Source of the DNA: Bombyx mori
Lineage: Eukaryota; Arthropoda; Insecta; Lepidoptera; Bombycidae
Reading direction: 5' to 3'
NCBI RefSeq assembly: GCF_030269925.1
Contig: NC_085111.1
Span: 4,704,142 to 4,768,141, forward strand
DNA: 64,000 bases
The notes under the pieces were generated by a model. That model did not search any database, was not told the DNA's origin, and saw nothing but the letters and a program-made list of their open reading frames with translations. The stretch's first letter is position 1. The number at the start of each line of letters is the position of its first letter. Both the position numbers and the translations under genes were made by a program. Below, piece by piece: positions 54,476 to 64,000 of this stretch.

Positions 54476-56804
54476 TGACACTCATAGTCACTTTGTTATC
54501 AATTATGCTACACAAACTTGCTCATGCTTTTTATTTCGCTGCCGCTAAAAACCTTCGTTTTGACTTATAATACGATCGTAGTGCAATACGAACAATAATT
54601 ATTCAAGTACATCGTAAAACATGTTCAGTTGCAACGACATTGCCAAAAGTGAAGGTTTTTTTTTTTAATAATATTCATACATGCATATCTCAATTGTGAT
54701 GTTTCCATAAAATAATTAAAAGGAATTATGAACACGATACACCCGTTGCCTCAGCTTTCAGTTGCAGTCCAAAGGCTAGTACACACACAACTGGAGGTGA
54801 AAGGAGTTGATTGTGCAACCCTTATCAAGTGGACCGCTGCACTAGTTTATAGAATGCCGAGCACTGGCCTTACCAATGACAGGTTGATGAAATGTCGCGA
54901 ATTGACCATTATCTTAACCGCTTCGATGTCGTGTACTCGTTGTCAAGAAACATAGATTTTGTCGGAGCAAAAGTATCTATAATCACCACATTACTTACCT
55001 AATACCACTACTACGCAGTAGCCAGTGGGGGTACTTTTCTAATTACTTAACGAATTGGAATGATCAATTTAAGCGTTCGATTTTAGTCGAAACATAATAT
55101 CACTCGTAATTAAAAGTACTTTTGCAGTTTAATTTCTTCTTCTTCTTCTTTCTACCTTTATTCCACATTATGTGGGGCAGAACATGCATGAGCTTTACGA
55201 CCAGCAGCCTACCTGACGTCAACTCGCCTTTGACTATATCTTTGGCATTATATCCATTACCACGAGCGATATGAACTAACTTTCATCTTTTACTTCGTCC
55301 ATTTTTTTGTTCTATGAATTGCTTTTTATCATTTTAACATTTACATTAAAATTTAGATTTTCAAACACCAAAAGGTGAAAACATAACATTTTATTATTTT
55401 TATTTTCGTTTTTGCGGGTTAATTTAAATAGATAACTTTATTTTTATATTATTATTTACAATATTTCACATAGTTTTATGGTCACGGACGATTATGTTAC
55501 TAATTTTCGACATTTGAATATTGTCATAAATACAATGCAGTCATGAAAACCTATCGAGAGAATTTAAATGTAGTTTCCGTTTTAATTGCCACAGTAACTT
55601 TATATTAGATTTTTTTAAAGCTTAGTTTAAAAATCATGCTTTAATAGCTTTTATATTGTACACTATTCCCTTCTTATACATCGTATTTCTCTCTGCTAAT
55701 GGTTTGCTGGAAGAAAACTCATAAATGAGTTAATCTCGCCTTTGTACATAGTATTTAGACATTCTTTAAATCTGTTTTTATTGTACATATTTTCTTTTTG
55801 TGTACAATAAGTATAAATAAAATAAGTAACTAAAAAAATATGTAATCAGAAATTAGTGCTCAGTCGACGTTCCGTATCGATTCTACAGTTGCATTAAACC
55901 AAAAATCGTTGAGCATAACGAAAGCTGCAACCATTTTTAATTTTGCAATTTGCAAACTAATTAAGTAAGCTATCGCGATCTTATTTACTAATTACTCGAC
56001 AAAAAAATGCTCGAATAATTAAACGTTTAAGAAATAAGCTGAAATTTTGAATCTGGAATTCTAGTGGGGGCGTCTTGAACAGTTCATAAAATATAATTTG
56101 AATTTTCATTAAATATACTTTATTGTCCGTGATCAAGAGAACTGTTTTTTTTTTTCGGAAAATTGAAAAGATTATAACGAAAACAAAACAAAAGCGAGAT
56201 TGAACCGTAAAAGCAGGTTTTATTATGTCTACGACTGGTGAAGTCCGAAGAAGATAATCGATTTTCGTATGAAAAGAAATTCTTAGTTACTTTCGCAACT
56301 TTTTGTACATAGCAGATATTGGTATGACTATGACGGTACGCCTCTTTGATTGATTTAATTTGTTAAGTTTCTTAAGTGATAGAAATTGCTAGGCTTCTTA
56401 CTTTGCGGATGTCCATAAACGGCTACCACTGACTATAAATTGGTCAACATTGATCTGGCTTCGTAGAAAATAAAAAAGCGCAATGCACGACGAATATTTA
56501 ACATGCGAAAATCTTTATTTTTTTTAATTGGTGAATAATACGGAAAATAACATTGAACCATTCGCACAATTAAAGATTCCCACGTAAAATTTTAACACAA
56601 TACTCATATAGTAAGCAATGTAGGAACTGCATCATTTCAACTTATTTAATAGCTTCCTACTTCTTGATACCGATGTTATTTCAAGTGTGGTGACATTACT
56701 TATTCGTAATTTCATGTCATTAATAAAATGATGCCACACATACTTGAGTGACACTATGATTTGTGCGTTAGTAACTTTCAGTTACTAAGTGAACTTATTA
56801 TATA
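54476..56804. other. AT-rich DNA, no gene seen
   Basis: 55130-55260 (TTCTTCTTCTTTCTACC, then CATTATGTGGGG) looks like the tail of a minus-strand retroposed element. Unassigned. Confidence 0.5.
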
Positions 56805-57022
56805 CTAGCCGTACGCGCCCGCTTCGCTGGGCATTTAAAATTAAGGTTATTATTTATTGTCATTATTATTAGGGAGTCCAACACTCATATAAATATTAGT
56901 CTATCCATTAAGTACATGTACTTTCTACATGGATACCAAGTTTCAAACCAATCGAATGCATGATTCAGTAGTTATAACGGAACATCCGTAAAAACCACTG
57001 TAGATTTATATATTAGTATAGA
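56805..57022 (-). mobile_element. Non-autonomous Helitron, family H2, copy 2
   Basis: Complement of the 14461 copy: CTAG, CCGTACGCGCCCGCTTCGCT and GGGCATTTAAAATTAA at the left; GTAGATTTATATATTAGTAT and AGA at the right. A precedes and T follows. Confidence 0.86.
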
Positions 57023-57787
57023 TATTATATGAGTATTCTAAAACATACTGTGATTGTGTATTGTTTTCTAAACTATATAACTATTTGGAAACAAAACGGA
57101 TATTTATTACTTTGCAAGCTATTAACCTTCAAGTTTCCGAACGAAAATTGCAATATAAGGCAATAGGCATAGGCACAGGCAAATAATAATATAAGGATGA
57201 CCTTATATATTGATATATCATAGTAAATTAAGAGCATTCGTGTGGAGGACTGCTATCCTTTCAAAGATTAAAACTCATACATAACACCAATATAATGATC
57301 AAAAACATCCAATAAAGTAAAAACACAAAGAAAATCACCGATCTTTAATAATCACATCTCGAAGGAAAATAATTTAACGTCACGTAGCGACAGTATGGTT
57401 GGTTAATGAAAACAGTTTTGTTGCAATATCACATAAAAGGGTAATCAATAAAGTTTACCAAAATGTTCGGGAAATAATTTTGGCTAATAATATTAAAAAT
57501 AAGTGCTACGGAAGTTGTAACTTTAATAACGTCTCTGCAGTTTACGATTGCAATTTAATTTACTATTTCATTGTTATTACGATGAAATAATGTATGCACA
57601 AAACTCGATAAGGTCTTTCAACTCAACACTTGTGTGGATTTTGACGCCATTATACAACTTTTTCTGTCGATAGGATAAATAAATAACTATATGAACAATC
57701 TTTGGAATGACACAGAAAGGTACATTTTGAAAGTAAAAAAGGATAAAATTCAGAAAAAATTTTTTTGATTCAGTTGCTACTCCCATT
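57023..57787. other. AT-rich DNA, nothing recognised
   Basis: It ends with the TA target of the mariner (57786-57787). Confidence 0.5.
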
Positions 57788-59078
57788 ACGAGGGCGGCAC
57801 TGAAAATTTCGGGAACTAACGAAGTGACACAACATTACTATTTAAAAATGTATTTATTACTTTTCGAAGTATTCTCCGCGAAATTTGATACATTTTTCCA
57901 TACGATGGAACCAATCATTGAAGCAACCATTCCATTCGGAAGTTGGGGTCTCCAAAATGGCCGTTTTGTAGGCGTCCACAGCTTCTTCAGGTGATGAAAA
58001 TCTCTGTCCACGCAATTTATTCTTTATTTTAGGGAAAGTATAGAAATCATTAGGGCTTAGGTCGGGACTGTACGGCGGATAGTCTAATAATTCTATGTTT
58101 TCTTGCTCTAAAAACTCTTTTGTTGTGTGCGCGGTGTGAGAACTCGCATTGTCGTGATGGAGGATGATGCGACGGTTGCAGTTCTCTTTACGGAGTTCAG
58201 AAACGACCTGTGGCAAACAAATGCTAGCATACCATTCTGCATTAACCGCTCTTTGTCCCTCAAGAGGAATAGTCGTAACATGGCCGGTTTTGGAGAAAAA
58301 CGTGGCCACCATTTTTTTTGCAACACTCCGTGAACGAACAAATTTTGTTGGCTTTAACTCATTTTCGAACACCCAAACTCGTGACTGGTTTTTTGTTTTG
58401 GGTTCGTACGCGTATATCCAGGATTCGTCACCTGATACAATGTTGTATACAGCATTTGAGGATCCTGCGTGGAATCTTTCTAGAGTTCTGACGCACCAAG
58501 TAACGCGAGCCGCTTTTTGCTCTTCACAGAGCGAATGCGGTATCCATCGGGAAAACAACTTTTTTACACCTAATTGTTCATGCAAGATTATTTGTATTTG
58601 ACTCATGCCAATGTCTAAAGTTGCCTGAATTTCGCAGTATGTCACATGTCGATCTTCCTCAATCAGCTTACGCACAGCATCAACGTTTTCTTGGGTGACT
58701 GCAGTTTTTGGACGACCTTGACGGGGATCATCACTGAGCTTGACACGTCCACGTTGAAACTCAGCAAACCAGCGATAAATTGTGGTTTTGGATGGGGCTT
58801 CATCACCAAATGCAGAAATCATCCGGTCAACACACTGTTTTTGTGTTAAACCACTTCGAAAGTCATAATAAATCATCGCTCTTGAATTTTCTCGAGTCAA
58901 TTCCATTTTCTCAACGACTAAACAAGTTTGACAAAACCTCGTGACAAAACCGAAAATCTTTTTTAAAATAAATAAATGGTATTCGATTTTTAAAACCAAG
59001 GAGTTTTCAATTAAAAAGATTTTAATATGACAGGAACAGTGGAAATATTCCATTCCCGATACTTTTAGTGCAGCCTAG
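57788..59078 (-). mobile_element. mariner DNA transposon, 1.29 kb
   Basis: Flanked by TA on both sides (57786-57787 and 59079-59080). Imperfect terminal inverted repeats of about 28 bases: the left reads CGAGGGCGGCACTGAAAATT then TCGGGAA; the complement of the right reads CTAGGCTGCACTAAAAGTAT then CGGGAA, with one indel and a few mismatches. The size is typical for mariner. Ends and coding frame are both complete. Confidence 0.92.
57857..58906 (-). CDS. mariner transposase, DD34D, apparently intact
   Basis: 349 codons without stop or frameshift. It cuts and pastes the element at TA sites in the nucleus. The N-terminal part has two helix-turn-helix motifs (TQKQCVDRMISAFG and TYCEIQATLDIG). 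The linker motif is WIPHSL (residues 121-126). The catalytic triad is visible: Asp160 in SGDESW, Asp252 in HHDNASSHTA, Asp287 in SPNDF, with exactly 34 residues between the last two. I chose the start at 58906 (MELTRENSRA) because the frame's first ATG (59053) would add 49 hydrophobic residues and begin inside the terminal repeat region. Length fits the family. Subfamily not assigned. The ends are imperfect relative to each other, so activity is uncertain. Confidence 0.93.
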   Translation of the reverse strand: MELTRENSRAMIYYDFRSGLTQKQCVDRMISAFGDEAPSKTTIYRWFAEFQRGRVKLSDDPRQGRPKTAVTQENVDAVRKLIEEDRHVTYCEIQATLDIGMSQIQIILHEQLGVKKLFSRWIPHSLCEEQKAARVTWCVRTLERFHAGSSNAVYNIVSGDESWIYAYEPKTKNQSRVWVFENELKPTKFVRSRSVAKKMVATFFSKTGHVTTIPLEGQRAVNAEWYASICLPQVVSELRKENCNRRIILHHDNASSHTAHTTKEFLEQENIELLDYPPYSPDLSPNDFYTFPKIKNKLRGQRFSSPEEAVDAYKTAILETPTSEWNGCFNDWFHRMEKCIKFRGEYFEK

Positions 59079-59080
59079 TA

Positions 59081-59545
59081 TTACCTACACACTATGTATG
59101 TATGTAGATCTATCTTATATTCAATTCATTGCTTGAATTAACTATATTCCAGGTTAACTGTGCTCTGCAGTATCGAAAAACCAAAACGCTTAAAGCAGGC
59201 TTAATCTTCACGAGTATTTAATGGTTATATTGATGCAACACAGCACAATCTTCAACGTCAGAACAATGCGAAGTCAAAAACCCTTGCTAATCTAAATCGG
59301 TTTAATGTACAGAGTGATTGATCGCGTTCATTAGCCGCGATCGTCCCACATCGGCAACACTTTCACGTGATACCTATTGCCATTCGTCAACGTGCGGATC
59401 TCCTTTTGTTTCTGTTCCATTCATGTTGAGGATATACTGTGTGACTCCATTACCATACGATTTTTGCAACGAACATAAGAAAATGGATAGTATTCGTTCG
59501 TTGGATCAAAAACTTTTCGTTACAGATTTATTTCCTTTTTATTTA
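59081..59545. other. AT-rich DNA, nothing recognised
   Basis: No motif-bearing frame and no recognised repeat. Confidence 0.5.
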
Positions 59546-59773
59546 TTTTTTATTGCTTAGGTGGGTGGACGAGCTCACAGCCCACCTGGTGTTAAGTGGT
59601 TACTGGAGGCCATAGACATCCACAACGTAGATGTGCCACCCATCTTGAGATATAAGTTCTAAGGTCTCAATTATAGTTACAACGGCTGCCCCATCCTTCA
59701 AACCGAAACGCATTACTGCTTCATGGCAGAAATAGGCAGGGTCGTGGACTCACAAGAGGTCCTACCACCAGTA
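59546..59773 (-). repeat. Repeat A copy (minus)
   Basis: From TTTTTATTGCTTAGGTGGGT to AGGTCCTACCACCAGTAAAC. A short deletion removes the GGTACCTACCCGTGC segment. A short repeat C-like scrap (CCTAATGGTAAGTAGTCGCT) follows near 59805. Confidence 0.92.
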
Positions 59774-60135
59774 AACGACAAACAGACAAGCGCGCAAATG
59801 GCACACCTAATGGTAAGTAGTCGCTCATGGACATTTACAATAATAGGAGGACCGCCAGGCCACTGTCTAAAAATCTCAAATCCATATTGATAGCTTTAAT
59901 ATTTTCATATTAACTCTTAACATGATATTTTCAATTTCTTTCAGCAGGTGTATCGTATATGTTAGATTGTAGGTATCTATCGTATTTATCATAAATATGA
60001 TAAAATTTTCATAGAATGTTAGCTAACTAGAGCCGTGCATTATAAATAATCAAGTACATGGGTATATATAAGTATTTATATATTGTACATATCTATTTAA
60101 GCAACCTGTTTCCTTCATAAGGATTAGTTAAGCAA
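59774..60135. other. AT-rich DNA, nothing recognised
   Basis: Apart from the scrap at 59805. Confidence 0.5.
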
Positions 60136-60297
60136 TTTTTTATTTATTTATTGGTTAGATGGATGGACGAGTTCACAGCCCACCTGGTGTTAAGTGGTTA
60201 CTGGAGCCCATAGACATCTACGACGTAAATGCGCCACCCACCTTGAGATATAAGTTCTAAGGTCTCAGTATAGTTACAACGGCTGCCCCTTCAAACC
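60136..60297 (-). repeat. Repeat A copy (minus), 5' half missing
   Basis: From TTTTTTATTTATTTATTGGT, through GAGTTCACAGCCCACCTGGT, and ending at ACGGCTGCCCCTTCAAACC. It is a 5'-truncated insertion. Confidence 0.9.
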
Positions 60298-62981
60298 AAC
60301 TATTGGATTTCAGAAATGTCTAATTAAAAAGCGAACGAATGGTATTAAATTACTACCAGTCCTATTAAAAGCAATAGTAGATATTTTAGGTTGCCTCGAT
60401 AGACGTGACGGAACCGTAAATTTTATCACATCCAAAATTTAATTCAAACAACTATTACCGCTTAATCTCCGATAATGAATCGTCACCGACGTCTAAGGTT
60501 TTTATAAACAGCAAATAGCTTCACGAAAGTGCAAAGGAAACACGCCTATATTCGGAACATCTGCTTTTAATTCAACTCGAACAATGAACAAATCATACAT
60601 CGATACAGTTATCTAATGGACAATTAATTGGCTTTATTTTAATCGCATGTTGCGTTACGTACAACCTTTCTCTGTAGCGTAAGATTTTGTAATCGCCATT
60701 ATATCGCTTTACTCAGTTTGTTAATATCTAAAAACGTATCAGACTAGAATGCTTTACAAAAGAATTGATTTCATATATCTGAAATTGAAATCGACTTTGC
60801 AAAGAGATGCGGTTGCAAAAACACATGTTTTTTTTAATCTATAGAATATTTTGTTTCTGACTGGAAGTTTCACTTTTCTTTTTTATGTAATAAAATTAGG
60901 TTATCTAATCTAGGACAGTGTAGAAACGCAAAAAATTGTCTATGATAAAGTATATTCTTAATGTCAATACTATAGTTACTGGCAAACAAGTATCGTTCTT
61001 TTTAGCAACGTCGTAATCTTTGCGTAACAGTAATTCTAGCAATAAAAAATGTACAAATTTCGGCAACAAACATAAGGACTAAATTGCACAAGTGACCTGT
61101 GAAACTCAGTGAAGGTAATGTCGTGCTGAGGCAAAGGTTACCAGATTACCAGTCGCCAGCTACGTGGAATGTCCGTTATTCGTGATAGATATAGATAAAA
61201 GTTCTGTCCAATAGTTTGTGACTCTAATACTTAAACTACATAAGACAAGACAATGCTGTTTTTCGGTTTGTCGAACGAATTTACTTCTTTTTTTTTAAGT
61301 AGCTATTTACGAGCTTAGTTTCCATTTTTTTTTTATTCATATTGAGAATTTGGCACATTTTAGTTGGCATAAAATCAATAACAAAAAAAAAGAGAAATTT
61401 TAACGAATTATTAAAATAATCGTGAGTTAATGATTTTGGTCAAATTTCGATTACTATGCTAACTGACTACTAGTTGGATGAGCGCTTTTTTACACAGTTT
61501 TAACGTATAGCTTAATGCTTATATGCCAACAGCACCTTTTTTTTAAACCAAGGCATCTTCCTTGAAGACACATGGATTTAAAAAAGAAGCATATCAAAAA
61601 TATACGAATTTTACAACCATACACTTGCCTGAAGCCTCCTTGGGCTATATATTCAATAGCATCATATGCATTGCAACGTGCCATAGAAAAAGAGACTTTT
61701 ATGTTTCTTCTTTTGGTGTTTCATTAATTTCATCCGCTTTTTTTGTTCTGCGTTTTGCATTTTGTTGATACGAAGATTTACGCTAAAATTTCGATTTTCA
61801 AATACTAAAAAAATTAAATATCACAAATTATTCGTTTTCCTCTATTCCCAAAATAATATCAAATCTTCGTCCGCCTGTAACATTACATTATCTACCGCAA
61901 AGTCAAACGAGTTAAATTTTCTCTCATTAAAATCTGTTTAACTTACGAGAACGATTAACTGTGTTAATATTATTCTCTAAACGTGCCTAGGTTTTAAAAA
62001 CTATTAACACATAAAAAATTCGGTTACAAGCATAATTAACCAGTGACGTAATATGCATATATATTATATTCAAAAAGCCTCGAGCACTATAGTAATCTAG
62101 TTAAAGACCTACAAACAAAACCATCCCGACGTAACTGACACGTACTAACTATACATATCTATTTCGCAAATACAAAGCACTTTCGACTGTTACCTCATTT
62201 CATGAACAATAAATGAAAACATAAATTCGACGCCTACGTCTATCGTGAACTCCTCGTCTAGATTCAGGTGGGAACATTGAATACTACACTGAATGTAAAT
62301 TTCTTACAAAACATTATCCCGTAATTTTGACATAGGCATAAAGATAAATAATATGTACCTTTTTTTTATTGCCCTTGTGGTTACCTATTTATTTATTTTA
62401 AGCAGGGGGAAATTGCTGGAATTCCTCTTATGGCACTGTGGTTGGAAGTTTAAGTGTCTCTCTTGTAAATTTAGGTCGAAGGGTAAGTTAGGATCAACAA
62501 TCTTGAGGTACAAGTGAAATAGGGACTAGATGGAAATATAATACGCAAAAAAATATATTGCATTCAATCAAGGATAATGGTATTGAAGGATAATTCATTT
62601 TATTTAATTTTGAAACCGTAATGTATATATTCGTCTAATTGGGCACGCTCTATAGAATGAATCTTTAAATATCAACATTTAAGGTAGGTATCATGAAATT
62701 CGTCTTATTGCTAATTGTGGCGTTTATTATTTCCGCGTTTCTTACAAATAATACTCTGTATAGGATAGCCTGGTTTGTTAATAATACGTGAATCAATCAG
62801 CTTATACAAAATCAGACAGAGCGCTACATCAAGTTCTCAGATGCATGAGAAACGACTGTGGTATTCAACTCTATACGCATAACAGCTTCACGGGAAAATC
62901 TGTTTCATATTTAATTTTAACACCTATGATAAGAATTAAGCACACGGGCCGTAAGACTATCCTCTGAAATACTCCTGCTTA
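60298..62981. other. AT-rich DNA, no gene seen
   Basis: A short TTTTTTTATTGCCCTTGTGG scrap of repeat C lies near 62360. The open frames carry no motifs. Confidence 0.5.
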
Positions 62982-63223
62982 TCTATACTAATATATAAAT
63001 CTACAGTGGTTTTTACGCCGTTATAACTACTGAACCATGCATCCGATTGACTTGAAACTTGGTATCCATATAGAAAATACATGTACTTAATGGATAAGCT
63101 AATATTTATACGAGTGTTGGACTCCCTACACCATTTGCGGGGGCGTTAATAATGAGTCTTTGTGGGGGTGAGAAATAATAATGTTAATTTTTAATGCCCA
63201 GCGAAGCGGACCGGTACGTCTAG
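62982..63223 (+). mobile_element. Non-autonomous Helitron, family H2, copy 3
   Basis: It starts TCTATACTAATATATAAATC and ends GCCCAGCGAAGCGGACCGGT then ACGTCTAG. A precedes and T follows. Collinear with the copies at 14461 and 56805. Confidence 0.87.
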
Positions 63224-63284
63224 TATAATATAATGATGAGTTGACGTTTTACAGATTTGTGACAATGCATACATTTTTAGATAA

Positions 63285-63640
63285 GAAGGATTACTGGTGA
63301 CCCTATCGCTTTACCAGTTTCATTAGCACAGGTAGGCACGGGCTTAGCCGGAAGCGGTAATATTTGCTGATAGCTGCCCGAACACCCGAACGCCCGACAG
63401 TTCGAGGGTAGCTACTTCACGGATCCATCTAATACCGGATCGGAAACACGACCTACTGATCCGGCAGGAAACTTATCGGGCTGATGTCATGGGGTAGGTT
63501 TCACGCCGAACTTCTGGACGAGATCGAAGAATGCGGTTACCAGGATCCCTGTGCCTGCTCCTAATTGTAAAGCTATTGACGTCTAATTATTGTGTTAATG
63601 GATCTGGTGGATCCGTAAGGACATTAGGATCCGTAAAGAC
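63285..63640 (-). mobile_element. LINE 3' end (minus), diverged
   Basis: The complement runs from ATGTCCTTACGGATCCACCA (ORF2 C-terminal coding) through CCCCATGACATCAGCCCGAT and the UTR (ATCGGAAACACGACC read on the plus strand) to a CCTGTGCTAATGAAACTGG version of the tail. It follows the complete element's order throughout, including GACCCCGGTAACCG as ATCCTGGTAACCG, but with many changes, so it is an old 5'-truncated insertion. Confidence 0.82.
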
Positions 63641-64000
63641 ATCGTATAGGTTACTGTCTATACTAAGTACATAGTATTAGATGTTACTCAATAAAATTAT
63701 CGGTACATTAAGAACGTCAAGCCAAGCGAAGTAAGTAAAACTAAATTCCGTAACTTTGGACCGTCGAATACAGTCTCGTGACCAATCCGGCCCTTAACTA
63801 CTATCAAAACATATACAACAATATATATTGCTTATATTCTATATTTTAATTAATCTACAATTTATAAAACAAGTAAACGAATACTTACAGCCTTTACTAA
63901 CAGTGTTTTTAAGTGTTCATCATCTTTATCTTCACGGATTAAGGTTCATTATTCATTTAGCTCGTGAATATGGAAATTGTTGAACTACATCTGGGCGTAT
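63641..64000. other. AT-rich DNA, nothing recognised
   Basis: Runs to the window edge. GGATCCGTAAGGACAT is partly duplicated near 63609-63645. Confidence 0.5.

Noticed and set aside
54728..54955. A 75-codon open frame as a host gene
   Set aside because: No motif, no GC elevation, no splice or promoter context; the length is within chance.
58164..58601. A 145-codon plus-strand frame overlapping the mariner
   Set aside because: Antisense to the transposase gene, without motifs.
1..64000. CRISPR array, bacterial operon or plasmid origin
   Set aside because: No regular direct repeats with unique spacers, no ribosome-binding sites or gene density. The sequence is clearly animal nuclear DNA.

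Overview
The window looks like a stretch of a lepidopteran nuclear genome, most probably silkworm (Bombyx mori or its close wild relative). The evidence is an AT-rich background carrying about 25 copies of a roughly 240-base repeat that I associate with Bombyx, Helitrons of lepidopteran type, a Jockey-like LINE with a GC-rich body, an intact mariner, a PIF/Harbinger remnant and Ty3/gypsy material. The species call rests on memory of these families, not on a search.

Layout. 1-2333 is the 3' part of a LINE cut by the window edge. 2.3-28 kb is AT-rich intron-like or intergenic DNA dotted with repeats: SINE copies, Helitrons, a 223-base solo LTR with a 4-base target duplication (9390-9612) and LINE scraps. 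The only hint of a host gene is a minus-strand candidate first exon at 5279-5327, encoding a short signal-peptide-like N terminus followed by a splice donor, with a GC-rich upstream block. 28.16-33.19 kb is a three-level nest: a PIF/Harbinger remnant holds a decayed Ty3/gypsy element with near-identical LTRs, which itself holds a Helitron. 33.2-48.6 kb is again repeat-dotted, with four further LINE coding scraps and two complete composite SINEs. 48,623-53,486 is a complete LINE with a 12-base target duplication, carrying ORF1 (gag-like, three zinc knuckles) and ORF2 (endonuclease plus reverse transcriptase) broken by one in-frame stop. 57,788-59,078 is a mariner with an uninterrupted 349-residue transposase. 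The rest, to 64,000, is AT-rich DNA with Helitrons and LINE/SINE fragments.

How it works together. Nearly all recognisable coding sequence belongs to mobile elements. The two LINE copies lie in the same orientation, 51,170 bases apart, and differ at only a handful of places in about 2.2 kb. Each carries a different apparent lesion: a stop in the endonuclease of one, and Gly to Cys in a conserved reverse-transcriptase motif of the other. Repeat names (A, B, C, composite SINE, LINE tail) are working labels. Coordinates of degenerate copies are good to about 10-20 bases. No RNA gene, CRISPR array or bacterial-type operon is present.
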